DNA from: Reticulitermes speratus
Lineage: Eukaryota; Arthropoda; Insecta; Blattodea; Rhinotermitidae
DNA length: 64,000 nucleotides
Assembly (NCBI GenBank): GCA_021186555.1
Contig: JAJKFL010000005.1
Span: forward strand, 26,724,635 to 26,788,634
Reading direction: 5' to 3'
This document shows positions 1 through 11,640 of the stretch, one piece after another. Every line of letters starts with the position of its first letter. Positions within the stretch are counted from its first letter, which is position 1. Both the position numbers and the translations under genes were made by a program. Under the pieces are notes generated by a model, which ran no database searches, was not told the origin of the DNA, and was given only the letters and a program-made list of their open reading frames with translations.

Positions 1-2204
1 GCGCCTTTTTTATGTCTTTCCGGCATTGCATGTTCCTCCTTGTTGTTTTCGGATCTACTGTATGAGTCATGTCGATGTGAGTTTCGTATTCAAATGTTAT
101 GAAAGTAATTGATGTTATTACTTGATATATGACCGTGGTTATCTACGTATGTAGCCTAATACTAAAAGTTCAGGAAATAAATATGTGTCTGACTGCGTGT
201 GTGTTCTGTTGTTCTCGCCATCATTACACATGTGGCAGCTGTTTTCGAAACTGTGCCATCTGAAGGATAAAGATGTAACTCAGTGCAATGTTTTAATGGA
301 GAAACGGCATGATGTGTTCAGGCACGAAAGGACTTAACTCACCACTTAATTTCAATGGGTACTTTTATTAGTATGGAATGCTAACTATGCCTAATGTTGT
401 AGGATTATTGCAGTCAGTCGTTGTTAAAGGCATGAAATTAGTCTCTTAAAGAATAAGATTAAACTGAAATAAATTTAAATATTTAGCTCGTACCGCGCAG
501 AAAACCCATTCCGTATCAGTTATAAGAACAATTAAGTCAGTGCTTTATGAGGATATCGTTCTTTGTTCCGCGATCCATTCAAGACAAGTTAATGCACTCT
601 GTGGGCAGAAGGTAGAATTTTGTTTTTTTAAAGCCTGGTGGTACATAACGTAACCACTGGACCTTAAAACTGTTAAAGTGATATATCAAGGTGATGTTCA
701 TCAGCAGAACATGCAGAATGCATGGAAAAATAAACCCCCATACAACACATTGGCCAGGAACAACCAAAGTAATAATTAGGCGTACATAGTAGGATAATAT
801 TAAAATGCATATTATATAAATATGCTGTATGATGTATTCAACTGGCTGAGCATGAAGTCCGAAGACGGCTTGTATTGAAAATGATAATGAAAATCAAATC
901 TGTACAAAAGTAGGAAATATAGCCTATATACTAAGTAAGAAACTAGCATTACGAAGAATGACCATATAGGCACAACAACACAGAATAAACAGTTTTTGTT
1001 TTTTGTAAATGACACAGTTGTTTTGCCCGCAGTTCGCATGTATGTGTTAAGTATCAGAATAAAAATTACATGTTTCCCTTACAGCATCTATTGACTGGTC
1101 TATCTAATGGAGAGATCTCTGAGCGAAAGGAATGACATTTTAAATGCAGTATAAACTTCTGGTATCAGTCGTGTTCATCAGGTCATAGAGCTGATTATAT
1201 TGAAATCAGACGGTTATCTAAATTATATTTAAAAATTCAGTTCCTGTCGCGGAGAACTCTCCACTAAGTAGACAAATCAATAAATGCCTTTGGGGAAATA
1301 TTAACTTTCATTATGATAATTATACGCAACTCAAAAGCACACTGCGGACAAACTGTAGAGTTTCTAAGCGTTTTCGCGTCGTTGCAGGGTCCATATTAAA
1401 ATCCGTATCCTTCCGCCAGCAGGCCCATGTACGAAAAACTCTAAAACAGTTAAACGTATTTTCAAAGAAATTTTATATTGATGCTCTTAGCTAAAAATTT
1501 GTTGTCATGTTTCAGTTTCAGTTTTTTTAAGTTAGGTAATAATATCGGAGACCTAAACATATTTTTGATCCTATATGGGTTTTAACCTGTGCGTAACTCT
1601 TCAAGTATTTATCATAGCAACATTATTTCACACTACAGTTACAAAGAAAAATAAAATATGCATTTTATATCGGCTACAATATATTCGTAATAACTATGGC
1701 TTTCGAGGTAAAATTAAACGGTAGTTTACGACAGTGTTAAAGAAATTATGCGTAGCATCATTTCTTTAATATATTGAATGTTAAATTACACGGTATATAT
1801 AATTACCACTCTGGTCTGAAAGATTAATTAAGTCGTAAGCTGAACAGTATAGGATTTTTGCATCTTCGGATAATATTAATAAAGGAAAGTAAGGAGATGT
1901 TTTTCTCGAAATAGCCGGTTTTAAAATGCCGTTAGAAACGATGGATTGGGGAGAGTTGTAAATATCGACAACGCTGATAAACACGTAATACAGGTTTCTG
2001 TGAGATGGAAGCCTGGTTAACTCATTACTAATTGGGGTAGCTTTGAATAATTAGCGAACCTGCATAATTAAATTTATTATTTTTATTTTCTTCTTCCCAT
2101 TCAGGAGCAGCAAATTTAAGTTCAATGGTTTCCCTGAAAAAACAGCAGTTATATTAGACTTAGTGATATTTAAGCCTTTCGCTTTGGTTAAAAACCATAT
2201 TGCG
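1..2204. other. gene-free stretch, nothing recognised
   Basis: A+T-rich sequence with only short random open frames. I see no coding similarity, tRNA-like head, tandem repeat or terminal repeat here. If the Dpr exon at 60957 belongs to a long gene, this could be intron or upstream DNA. Confidence 0.5.
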
Positions 2205-2310
2205 ATCTTCTGGATTATGAAGCCGTATTGTAGGGATATTGGTGGGTACCGACGTTTCAGTGAAACCTACTGCCTCCTTCTTTATGGTACTCGCAGGAGT
2301 GAAGCGTCTT
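2205..2310 (-). repeat. GAAACGTCGG-type repeat, single degraded arm
   Basis: Read on the minus strand this contains GAAACGTCGGTACC preceded by a purine-rich GGAGGCAG segment. It matches the arm shared by copies at 7620, 8376, 20645, 26300, 33525 and 52512. The hammerhead-like core is decayed and no inverted partner is visible. Confidence 0.45.
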
Positions 2311-2375
2311 GACATTGAAGATATAAGCCTGGTTTTTAAGTCAAAATAAGCTACTTTTATTGATAAAGAAGTCTA

Positions 2376-2780
2376 CTTTTTTCCCAATGGCTCGACAGCC
2401 CCTTGGGGGGCTAGGCCGCCTCACTGTCGAGGCTTCACGATCACACTTTAGACACACCATGCTCGGTAGGACTCCTCTGGAGATTGACCAGCCCGTCGCA
2501 GTGACCTCTACCTGACAACACACAACGCTCACAAGAGACAAACATCCATGCCCTCGGCGGGATTTTTTTTTTTTTTCTGTCCGGGGTTTTTCCCCTTTGA
2601 TCTATTTTTTTACTGTTTAAAATCCTTTCGTCCTTCATGTCACTTTACGTTCCATACTACCGTCCTTATACAACAAACACAACACAAACATCCATGCCCC
2701 CGGCGGGATTCGAACCCACAATCCCAGTAAGTGAGCAGCCGTAGACCCATGCCTTAGACCGCGCGGCCACTGGGATCAGC
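2376..2780 (-). mobile_element. SINE S1, full head, interrupted by a nested insert
   Basis: The minus strand starts with a tRNA-like head with a box A like TGGCCGCGCGGTCTAAGGC and a box B of the GGATTCGAACCC type wait-free match to other S1 copies. The body runs to a pyrimidine-rich end on the plus strand. Perfect 11-bp target-site duplications AAAGAAGTCTA lie at 2365-2375 and 2781-2791, so insertion by target-primed reverse transcription is well supported. The head looks like a class II (Leu/Ser-like) tRNA, but this is inference. The copy is split by a 119-bp insert at 2565-2683. Other S1 copies are at 4292, 7392, 18931 and 53240. Confidence 0.9.
2538..2710. repeat. 119-bp nested insert flanked by a 27-bp duplication
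   Basis: The S1 segment at 2538-2564 is repeated at 2684-2710 with one mismatch in 27. Between the copies is 119 bp beginning with a run of 14 T and containing no S1 sequence. This looks like a poly(A)-tailed minus-strand retroinsertion with an unusually long target duplication. Unequal exchange or template switching between SINE copies is the alternative. Confidence 0.6.
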
Positions 2781-2967
2781 AAAGAAGTCTATACGATGTT
2801 TATATATATATATATCTGCACCACATTTATTAGCCTCTGAAAATGTGTGCATATAAAATATAGTACGTCGCGTGTTTCGTAATGAGCTACTACTTTGAAA
2901 ATAGAAACATACGTAACAGCGTACTAAAACTTATTGGTGACCAGTCAAATATTATAATCTCTAAGGA

Positions 2968-3248
2968 TAGCGTAGCCGGAATAGTGACTACGCTACGGGC
3001 TGAAAGATCAGGTGTTTGATTCTCGGGAAAGGCAGAAACTTCGTCTCTTCTCCAAAACGTCTAGACCAGCTGTGGGGCACACGCAACCTTCTACTCAGTG
3101 GGTACCGGCATTCCTTCCCGGGCGTAAAGCGACCGGGGCATCGAAGTTTCCACTCACCATCATCTCGTGCTGTGACTATGAACGAGTAGAGCTATGCCTC
3201 TACTCCGCCTGTATGCCTTCATGGCGTCGACAGGGACAGTATTATTTT
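2968..3248 (+). mobile_element. SINE S5 (tRNA-like head, shared tail)
   Basis: The head has a degraded box A (around 2972) and a box B-like GTTTGATTC near 3013. The body ends in the module '...TAGAGCTATGCCTCTACTCC...CTTCATGGC...CAGGG', which is also the 3' end of S3 (reverse complement at 8598 and 49710). No target duplication was found. Copies of S5 are also at 12215 and 16398. Confidence 0.6.
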
Positions 3249-3309
3249 TTATATGTGATAATCCGAAAGTGGTCTGTTTAATTGGTCGAAACACGTAGCA
3301 GCAAAACAT

Positions 3310-3440
3310 TTTACACTTTCCTTTGGCGGTTTTTAGGGAAGGATATTAGAGGTGAAAACTTCTGCCTCGAAGGTGGAGATAATATGTTGCGTCGAAACGT
3401 CGATAAACACCTACCCGATTAGGCAGTATAGCCCAAAAAC
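3310..3440 (+). repeat. GAAACGTCGG-type repeat, degraded
   Basis: Contains CGAAACGTCGATAAACACC preceded by a decayed core and a GGTGGAG stem. It is followed by the family's usual outer part ending near TATAGCCC. Decayed member of the dispersed inverted-repeat family. Confidence 0.45.
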
Positions 3441-4280
3441 TACACTACTTCTTATACTTTATTTCAGTCATCTCTACGGAAAAATAACTCTGAAAAGCCT
3501 AAGAGGCTGAAAGTTCAGCAGCATTGCTAAGTCCCAGCAGCTTTACCGCCCTTCGTAATAGCAGCCGAGCGTTCAGTGCTCCTCAAACAGTGAAGTATAC
3601 TTTCGCCCTTCTCTGTAGTACCTGTGTGAGGCTAATTGGACAAGATAAATTGGTATGAGGTCTGGAGGCACACACGGAAGGAGAGGCGATACCTTGCCGC
3701 AGTAACGGGACGGAAAAATAGAAAGAAAACGAGAAAGGGAATAAATGTCGGAATGTTATCTCAGCATACTGCTACAACTGGCCGAGTTTTGTTCCTAACC
3801 AAACTGCAAAGTGCAGTGCTTCTGGTTGAGGAAAAACAAAAAAAAATTAACTGTGCGTTCATCTGCTCTGTGTTAATTAATCTCTGTCTATTTTTGTTGT
3901 GATTATTCTCTTCTTTGAAATAATAATACTCCCTTCGCTGCGTTGTACGATACAAAATGGTCTAAAACAGCAATTTCTTTCACTGCTTACACAAGCTGCA
4001 TTAACAGAATTGGCCATATTAGTGGTAGAACATTGAAGTAAACATGTAAGCTTTAGATTCAGTTTCCGTGCCAGGGCATTTCCATTCCGATTTCGAAAGC
4101 TTGAGTTTAAGGTGTGTTTATCATTTTCTCACAAATGGCGAGGAGTCTTGCTAGAGAGCTAATGTTTTCTGGCTGATAATGAAATTCTTCATCCTTTACC
4201 AGATTTCAGAATGTATTACGGTTTTTAAGATAGCCGCAAGTAGACCCTAAACCTTAGCTACATTATTTTATTTCACACAT
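3441..4280. other. gene-free stretch, nothing recognised
   Basis: No coding similarity or repeat signature recognised. The open frames on the two strands near 3636-3955 overlap each other and lack family features. Confidence 0.4.
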
Positions 4281-4291
4281 TTCAGCCTAAT

Positions 4292-4557
4292 GCCGATCCC
4301 AGTGGCCGTGCGGTCTAAGGCGTGGGTCTTCGGCCGTTCGCTTACTAGGATCGTGGTTTCGAATCCCACCGGGGGCATGGATGTCTGTCTCTTGTGAGTG
4401 TTGTGTGATGTCAGGTAGAGGTCTCTGCGACGAGCTGGTCCTTCGTCCAGAGGAGTCCTACCGACTGTGGTGTGTCTGAGTGTGTGTGACCATGAAACCT
4501 CGACGAAACGACGAGGCCCAGGCCCATATAAGGCTGTCGAGCCATACAAAAAAAAAA
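4292..4557 (+). mobile_element. SINE S1, complete, with target-site duplications
   Basis: Starts with a tRNA-derived head: box A TGGCCGTGCGGTCTAAGGC near 4303 and box B GGTTTCGAATCCC near 4353. The long gap between them suggests a class II tRNA (Leu/Ser type). The body carries the S1 segment GTCCAGAGGAGTCCTACCG and ends in AAGGCTGTCGAGCCATAC plus a short A run. Perfect 11-bp target duplications TTCAGCCTAAT lie at 4281-4291 and 4558-4568. The intact duplication indicates a fairly recent insertion. Confidence 0.93.
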
Positions 4558-4568
4558 TTCAGCCTAAT

Positions 4569-5431
4569 TTCTAAGGCATATTTTAAATTATCCTCCCATC
4601 TACACCAAATTCTCTCAAATGGTCTAGACTTTTACTTATTTCAACAACAATTGTGTACGCGTTTCTGATCGCCTGCATATTTGTTGCATGTCATGCCCGT
4701 ATCACCGCCCCTTTGATTACTTCACCCGTATAATATTTTGTGAAGAGCGGATGTTACGAATTTTCTCCATTCTCCTCCCATTCCCTCTCTCCTATTTCTG
4801 TATCCTTTCCGTAGCACGTTTTACCCAATCACTTGCAATATTCTTTTTTTCCCGTTACGTGATAGACCTAGCACTGTGCAAAACAAAATTGAGCATTTTA
4901 TTATCTTTATTATAAATAAGTTGTTTTAATGAGTATTGTGAAATTCCAAACCTTGAGACAGCAGCAAGGGTCGCTGACAAATTCATTGTGTTGTTAAGGT
5001 TCAAGAAGAATTTTTGCCTTTGATCTTTCATGTGTGGAAATAAAAAGAGGGAAGCAACAATAAATGACGAACAGTTTAACACAGAAGAACAGAAAAACAA
5101 TAAATAATATTTATCATATCCACAAATAAGCATATTTTCTCTGTGTGCTTGTTAAAAGCACGTAAGGTAGCTCTCGTTTTGCTTCTTTTGTTTTCAAGTA
5201 GTGCCTTGTCCTTGCACTGAGTGATGTTTTCCTCCTTTTGTGACCGTGATGCAGAATGAACCTTTCTGATTCTATAGCGACAGGTTTTTGAAATAGGTAA
5301 TGATAATTACGTGGTAGTTGTAGCATGTAGAATCCTCAGTCTGTTGACTCTTGAAAGTGAAACTCTGACAAAATACACTGTCAGTTGAGACAAAAATATT
5401 TCTTCATAATTGGTCTGTATCACGTAATCAT
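4569..5431. other. gene-free stretch, nothing recognised
   Basis: Short open frames only, with overlapping opposite-strand frames. No repeat signature recognised. Confidence 0.4.
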
Positions 5432-5690
5432 CTCTACTCATCACCAAATATTATTCGGGTGATCAAATCAAGAAGAATGAGGTGGTCGGGGCATGTAGCA
5501 CGTATGGGGGAGGGGAGAGGTGCATACAGGATTTTGGTGGGGATACCTGAGGGAAGGAGACCACTTGGAGGACCCAGGCGTAGATGGGAGGATAATATTA
5601 GGATGGATCTTCAAGAAGTGGGAAGGGGGGGCATGGAATGGATTGATATGGCTCAAGATAGGGATTATGCTGTCTCAGCATGATTTTAAG
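5432..5690 (+). mobile_element. LINE family A, ORF2 C-terminal fragment
   Basis: An uninterrupted frame from about 5435 to 5683 encodes the far C-terminal part of a non-LTR retrotransposon ORF2. It begins [18 protein letters not shown], continues [18 protein letters not shown] and [18 protein letters not shown], then RMDLQEVG. These are the standard downstream blocks after the reverse transcriptase domain in many arthropod LINE proteins. The copy is 5'-truncated and also stops before the usual WRALVSAV and 3' untranslated end. This is the best-preserved family A fragment here. It is a dead fragment, not a host gene. Confidence 0.88.
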
Positions 5691-6699
5691 AACCTGAGTC
5701 CGATTAAAATTAGCTGCTCTCTGGGCTTACCATTTTGAGCCGAAGATCTGCCGAGTACAATACAGATGTGATAGCCACACGATCCTGACCTTCGGTAAAT
5801 TACTGTTGTTGACAGAAATATCAGTTTATGCGGGACCAACTATATCCTTCACAGTCCTGACAGAAAGAGCCAGGAGTAGATGTAACACTCAGTTCAGTGT
5901 CTGAGGATTATCAGAGGGCATAATACTTCCAAAATAAAGCGTTTAAAGCATGCTTCTTGAAACCGCGTCCCGCCAATTTGTATTATGTGGCCCGCGGCCA
6001 CGTTTGTAAATTATGTTTATACTATAAACATTACACTAAAATTTAGGCGGTTAGATATACCACTTATTGTTATTTCTCCACGTGCGCTCGCGAACTAGTT
6101 TACAATAAAAACTTTGGATGCCCATGGTTTAAAGAAGACTGGTATCGTAATTTGTTTTCGTAACTTCCCAGGCCTGGAGAAAAAAATCAATTCAAAAACC
6201 TGGCGTTAGATGCGAGAATAACATAAAAATATTTGTTAAATAAATAGGATGGGAGTATGTGGACTAGATAATTTGGCACATACAGATGCTTCCCGACCTA
6301 CACAATAGTTCCGTTCCGGAAGATCTGGCGCAAGTCGAATTTTGCGCATTTTGGAATTGACTATACACGTAGTAAAATATATATTGATATAAAATGGAGT
6401 CCACGTTAAATCCAGACTACAGTACACTGGAACCTGATCGGCCGTACCATGACCACCCACTGCTTGTGTTATCGCCCAGCAGTGATCTTCCTTTACCTTC
6501 GTCTCATTACATTTTTATGTCCACAATGAAAAATTCAGCGCGTATTTAAAAAATGTTATCCGAATTTATTCTAGTGTTTTCTTAGTTGCGTAAATCTGAA
6601 GTTGCATAACTATCAATTGCCTAAATCGGGGATTATCCGTTATAGCTGTCAGAGATGTATTCTTGTAAACGCATTAATGAAGGTGGAACTTTGCGTTCG
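5691..6699. other. gene-free stretch, nothing recognised
   Basis: No recognised coding or repeat content. Confidence 0.4.
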
Positions 6700-6805
6700 T
6701 ACAGTAATGGATCTTTGGGTTCCTTAAAAGGCAGCGAATTTCTTGACCAGCTGAGCAACTGTTACCTGCTCAAGTAAAATACTGTTCCATGCAGTTGGTT
6801 TTTAT
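6700..6805 (+). mobile_element. LINE family A, 3' end fragment
   Basis: Contains the family 3' end: GGTTCCTTAAAAGGC, then GAATTTCTTGACCAGCTGAG, then the ACTGTTACCT and TGTTCCATG blocks. The same order is seen at 8180-8250 and 63740-63810. Upstream coding is not recognisable. Confidence 0.5.
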
Positions 6806-7391
6806 TATTTTGTTATGTTGACAGTGGTGACTTATAAGCACTGTAAATAATACGCTGAATTTGTGCGACAAGTTGACAAACGTAACGTAATATATTACAC
6901 TACAGAATCGCAGTGCACAAAGTTAATCGGTTGCGTGTCAGTCACTGCACTTGCTGTCTGTCTACTTTTTTGCCTTTCTGTATGTTTCATTGTCTACATG
7001 CTAGGTTGCCTTTTATCCAGCAGAATAGAGTTGTTTGCGATAAGCAGGTGGCAGCCACACACGCATTCAAATTATATCAGCCACAGTTATACATGCCAAC
7101 CTCAGGCCATCAGACATGCAATCGCGTTTCCTTGCACGCTTAAAAAATAATGGGCTATAAAACCCTTCAGTCTCTCCTATTTCTTTACATTCAGTCTACA
7201 TGGTTATTTACAGAAAATCCAAACAGTTTACGTTCAACGCTTAAACCTTATACGCAGTTTAATGCACAAAGACATATGTTTGATATTTACAACATTGATT
7301 ACCATTCGGCAGCGTCACGGTAATAGAAGCCAAGATGCATGATGTCACATCCCTTAGTTTTTACAATTTGAGCTTAAAAGAGGTCTCTTTT
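6806..7391. other. gene-free stretch, nothing recognised
   Basis: Two overlapping plus-strand open frames (6863-7150) show no family features. Nothing else seen. Confidence 0.4.
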
Positions 7392-7550
7392 GAGTTGTGT
7401 TTTGTCATGTAGAGGTCTCTGTAACGGGCCGATCCCTCGTCCAGAGGAGTCCTACCGAGTGTGTGTGGTGTGTGTGTGTGTGTGTCATTGAGTGTGATCA
7501 AATGCAACAATAACCATCTACACCTACAATGAGTAGGTAGAAGAGGTCAG
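7392..7550 (+). mobile_element. SINE S1b, 5'-truncated
   Basis: Has the S1 body (GTAGAGGTCTCTG, CCAGAGGAGTCCTACCGAG) without the tRNA-like head. It ends with the S1b tail: GTGTGATCAAATGCAACAATA, then CTACAATGAGTAGGTAGAAG, then AGGTCAGAATAAG. The same tail is in reverse at 18931. It runs straight into an (AAAG)n array, so the SINE tail probably seeded it. Confidence 0.75.
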
Positions 7551-7597
7551 AATAAGAAAGAAAGAAAGAAAGAAAGAAAGAAAAAAGAAAGACTTAA
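7551..7597 (+). repeat. (AAAG)n microsatellite
   Basis: About eleven AAAG units with one interruption, directly joined to the 3' end of the S1b copy. Confidence 0.9.
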
Positions 7598-7619
7598 CGG
7601 GAATAAATCATGCCAGATT

Positions 7620-7830
7620 TGAATTTTTCACAACGGTGTTGCTGAATATTCAAGTTTCTGGGGTGCGGTCGACTGGTAAATAGGTTCTGAAGTCAGAAGG
7701 ACAGTATTACCTTATTTGGGATATAGCAGTCCTGGATTACTTGTCTCTGAAGATGAAGACACGGCAGTTATTCGAAACGTCGGTAACTATTTGCATATCG
7801 ACACGGCATAACATCCTAGAACAGTTGAAT
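7620..7830 (+). repeat. GAAACGTCGG-type inverted repeat, one arm well kept
   Basis: The right arm carries CTGAAGA at 7747-7753 and GAAA at 7774-7777, followed by CGTCGGTAACTAT and the outer block ACACGGCATAACATCC. The left arm (about 7650-7690) is a decayed inverted copy (TTCTGGGGTGCGGTCGACTGGT). The core pattern fits a minimal hammerhead, though stem I pairing is weak. Confidence 0.6.
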
Positions 7831-8040
7831 CTTTAAGTAAATTATTGTCAGTTTTTTGCAGTTTACAACAAATGTTTTGCCCGCAATGACAGGAAATATT
7901 TGTTAATATTCAATTAAAATGCTTTTTCTTACCAAACACTGAAAATGAGATCCATAAATCCAACGTGTTCCCTACTGCGTTGCATGCTATCCCGGCTGCC
8001 CTAATATGTACGATATGGTATAGGTATATATAGGTAATAA

Positions 8041-8252
8041 TAGACCCAGGCGTAGATGGGAGGATAATGTTAAAATGGATCTTCAAGAAGTGGGATGGGG
8101 GGCATGGACTGGATTGACATGGCACAGGATAGGGACAGGTGGCGGGCTCTTGTGAGTGCGGTAATCAACCTTCGGGTTCTATAAAACGCGGGGAATTTCT
8201 TGACTAGCTGAGGACCTGTTAGCTTCTCAAGAAGGACTCTGCTCCATGGATT
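8041..8252 (+). mobile_element. LINE family A, ORF2 end plus 3' end
   Basis: Encodes [17 protein letters not shown], then after one missing base in a G run, [20 protein letters not shown] and INLRVL with a stop at about 8183. The 3' end (GGGAATTTCTTGACTAGCTG, TTCTCAAGAAGGACTCTG) follows. It is strongly 5'-truncated and leads into a (GTTA)n array that probably grew from the LINE tail. Confidence 0.85.
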
Positions 8253-8297
8253 TAGTTAGTTAGTTAATTAGTTAAGTTAGTTAGTTAGTTAGTTAGG
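8253..8297 (+). repeat. (GTTA)n microsatellite at a LINE 3' end
   Basis: About eleven TTAG/GTTA units with two interruptions, abutting the LINE family A 3' end. Confidence 0.9.
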
Positions 8298-8375
8298 TAT
8301 TAATAGAAGGTTTACTGCAATAATCGAGTATAGGCCTATACGTTGCAACATCTTGAGTTTCTCACAGCGATGTTG

Positions 8376-8580
8376 TTAAAGTTTCAAGTCTTCTGGTATA
8401 AGACGCCATACAGATTTCTATAAAGTTACCGACGTCTTACAGAAATTTCCTGTTCTCTTCTCCATGGTCCAGGAAGTAAGAGAACTTTTTGGACCATTTA
8501 GATGGAAGCAGCAAGCTTCTACATAACGTCGGTAGCTTTATACCAGTCTACACGGCTTTATATCTCCAGAGACTTGAAAC
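8376..8580. repeat. GAAACGTCGG-type foldback element
   Basis: The left arm (8376-8440, with TTACCGACGTCTTACAG) pairs with the right arm (8515-8580, with TAACGTCGGTAGCTTTATAC). The spacer holds the GATGGAAGCAGCAAGCTTC stem. The outer ends GTTTCAAGTCTTCTGG and CCAGAGACTTGAAAC are inverted copies. The hammerhead-like core is decayed in both arms. Confidence 0.65.
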
Positions 8581-8597
8581 ATTGGTAACATGTGTAA

Positions 8598-8757
8598 GGT
8601 AAAGGTAAAGTTCACCCTAGAACAGGCCATGAAGGTCCAGAGGGAGAGTAGACGTATAGCTCTACTCTTTCTTTAACCTCGGCGCTAGACGAGGGTGGGT
8701 GGTCAACTCCACGCCCCGGCCGCTTTACCCCCGGGAAAGAGACCCGGTACCCATTTT
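8598..8757 (-). mobile_element. SINE S3, tail and body only
   Basis: On the plus strand it starts GGTAAAGGTAAAGTTCACCC, then CAGGCCATGAAGGTCCAGAG, and ends near GACCCGGTACCCATTTTA. This is the same order as at 17372 and 49710, whose minus-strand tRNA heads are missing here. It is therefore a 5'-truncated minus-strand copy. Confidence 0.75.
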
Positions 8758-8843
8758 ATATTTATAATTTGATGAATGTTTTTAGAATTTGATGCTACAC
8801 CCGTCTTTTAAGTTTATGGTCTTCTGTGATGTGGTACCGTAAC

Positions 8844-8844
<1 letters not shown>

Positions 8845-8875
<31 letters not shown>

Positions 8876-8876
8876 G
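8845..8876 (+). repeat. (ATT)n microsatellite
   Basis: Ten uninterrupted trinucleotide units. Confidence 0.9.
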
Positions 8877-8879
8877 TCA

Positions 8880-11027
8880 GTTAAATTACTTGCAATGTTG
8901 GGAAATACGTACCGATTAACAGCGAGTTGTCACGATGATAACCCCTTCGCCATTGAGTACATGTGATATTTACAGATCTGTTATGTTATCAAACCACGTG
9001 TACTTGAAGTTGTCCAAATATCTGCCCAAGTCTCAGCAGAGCTTTGTTAGCACACCTTAATATTTTCTTACAAGCCACCTTCTCTTTCATATGCAATGCT
9101 ACCGTCCTTCTAGAGTCAACGTCTCTACATGTGTTTTTCCGCAGGCAACGGAAAACACAGGCGTGGTAATCAAACTAGTCAGGTTCGGTAGGTATGATGT
9201 CTTATTATCAGGGATTGTTGTCGTGTGGAACGTTAACGGACTGCCGTCATACACTGCACGCTGCACTCAAAAATTAAACAAAAAAAAATTCAATTGGTAT
9301 TTTAAACACTTCCCCACTTTATTATTATTTCGTAACACTCAATACAATTTACTTCTGCAATATTGACAATTTTTAGCAACGTGTGTTTTCGTTTGTTATA
9401 TTTTAATTGAGCAGAAGCCGACAATCTTGTGTCACCACTTATTTGCTTCCCAAAAAACTCCACCAGATGAATCAACAGAGCCCGTCTTGTCCCCCTACAA
9501 CTCGTTGACCCCCAGTACAATTACTCACCTACTCCAAAACTCAACATTAATCCTATTGGTCGAAATTCAATTTTGAAACGAAATTTCATAGGCCGAATTA
9601 GAAATTTTTAAATATCTGTCCCATAATTGGCCAACTAGCCCAGTGCTGGAGGTCCCTGCATCAACTTCAGACACCCCAACTCCGCAATTAACGTTCTATA
9701 GAAGGTCATTTATGACGCAACGGCTGGTAGCTTCCCTAGTAACACTTATGGGTGTTCAAATTCATGTATAATATTTTCTCAACAAAGCGTTTCCTTCATA
9801 AAATTTTTAGAAAACCGGGAATTGACAAAAGCCAGTAAGTTCTTTTAGTTTCTTTGACTGCTCTCCCCCCACCTAGTTTATGGCTGCAGTTCTGACCCTC
9901 CTTTTCGCGTTGCGTCTTCCTACGCCTGATGTCCTAATTGTTTTGCCAAAGAAAACTAGGATGTCCACCAAGACGATAGAACTCGAACCCAAACTGTCCG
10001 GTAACAACAACCATTATTTAAAGTTCCATTCTCTAATTTCTAGTTTCTAAACCATTCAGCAACATGTGTTTGGCGTCCCGTTCACCTAAACCTAAAAGGC
10101 ATATTCCTTTAAGTTTTCCACACGTCTGCTAGCAATCATACCACCCCGCTTCTTTCTGTCGTGGTGCAACGTTCTGTACGTGATCCCGTATTAGTTACCA
10201 GTGTTTTGGCGTTTCCTGCTATTTCCATCTAGAGGGTATCAAAAACCCGCAATCTCAATATCCAAAGCTGTGAGAGCATCCAATCTCATTCTGTTCTTAT
10301 TTTGTTCTTTCTAATACACGAATGTCCGCACGCATGTTATGGGCATGCGCTGTTTGAATCTTGTAATGCGTGGCCTATGGCACTTTTACAATTACTTCTG
10401 TAACTCTAACCCTTTTTACATAAGCTTTTATTTAAATACTAGTCAAATTTACTGTGAAAATTCAAAGGGAACTCCTACGTTTCGCATCTGTAGCTACGGT
10501 TTCAACATACAACCCCTTATATTGATCACTATTGTGCATTATAACCTTTAGTGGACTGAAATTACGATTTCACCTTCTGAGCACTCGTGTAAATATTTTT
10601 AGAAAAATCGAGATTGCAATATTTACTGAATCACGTGTAAATCTTTTCCTTCCTCCAACATAACACACCATACCGGTGTTACAAAAATTAGGCGACTCGT
10701 GATGTTTAGTAAAGCATTAGCTGCCAGCACTGACAAATGAAATCTGTAAGTGTATTGTGAAAAGATCAATATAATGCCCATTAAAGCACAGGTACACACA
10801 TATATACTTTCTTCTTCAAGAATATGTGAATACTTTGGATCTGTAGCTTTCAAGGATATTGCTTTGTTTCTGGGACAAGAACATTAGACGATATTGCGCA
10901 ACTTCACCGCTTCCTACTTAATAATTATAAGCCTAAATTTGTCTAGGAAATATCAGAAAATCATTTCCTATATCAAATAAAACATTGCATTTCCGTTACA
11001 AAGACTAATGGGTTAATGTTATTTAGG
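8880..11027. other. gene-free stretch, nothing recognised
   Basis: About 2.1 kb with only short open frames (for example 9091-9366 and 10623-10853). None shows domain features. No repeat family recognised. Confidence 0.4.
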
Positions 11028-11106
11028 GAAATAGTCTCTGAAGAGAACCGTCTTCTGGGATATGACACCGTGAAGATTGTTACATATATATATATATATA
11101 TATAAA
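11028..11106 (+). repeat. decayed CTGAAGA/TTCTGGGATAT repeat next to (AT)n
   Basis: GTCTCTGAAGAG and CTTCTGGGATATGACACCGTG resemble parts of the GAAACGTCGG-type family. An (AT) run follows at 11079-11106. Too short to orient safely. Confidence 0.35.
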
Positions 11107-11560
11107 TCTGCACAGGGTAATACCCCAAAATACGAGAGTCTTCAGTAAGACCAGTGTGGGAACCTCAATAACTTACTAATCTTTGTTTATTCTGTGAATA
11201 AAATGCAACACACAAGTACAAAGTGTGGACAAATTGCAGTCTTCAATGTTAACGCGGACATTGTGGTGCAAGTAGTATGCTCTAAAGGTTTCAAGCTCTG
11301 AATCTGGTTTTGATCTATTCGTTTTGTCGAAAACAATAATTTATTTCAAATCAAAACACACAGAATTCTTCTTGGAGAGTATTTACAAATTTGTGGACTA
11401 CGGTTTTAACCTTGACAATATTTTAAGATTATATTATTACATTGTATAGTGTAACTAGATAAAACCACACAGACATCTTACACGTGTCTTCTACGAACTA
11501 TTGCGATTTCAGTCTAACCATAAAAAGAAATAGCTGTTGTAATTTCTATCTTTTGTGTCA
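11107..11560. other. gene-free stretch, nothing recognised
   Basis: No recognised coding or repeat content. Confidence 0.4.
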
Positions 11561-11561
11561 T

Positions 11562-11640
11562 GTACTGACCTGGAGATGACCAAAACTCTGATCGAAACAA
11601 GTAGCCATGTAATTTGAATTAATAGAAGCCAGTAAACACT
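11562..11640 (+). repeat. decayed hammerhead-like repeat, same family as 62240-62740
   Basis: GACCTGGAGATGACC is followed by GATCGAAACAAGTAGCC and then ATGTAATTTGAATT. The last two blocks match the flank of the ribozyme-like arms at 62294-62344 (CATGTAGCCATGTAATTC in reverse). One core position departs from the hammerhead consensus and stem II is lost. A solo decayed arm. Confidence 0.45.

Noticed and set aside
4292-4380. tRNA-like sequence considered as a true tRNA gene
   Set aside because: Box A and box B are present, but there is no consistent acceptor stem and the sequence continues into a SINE body with target duplications. The same applies to the S2-S5 heads.
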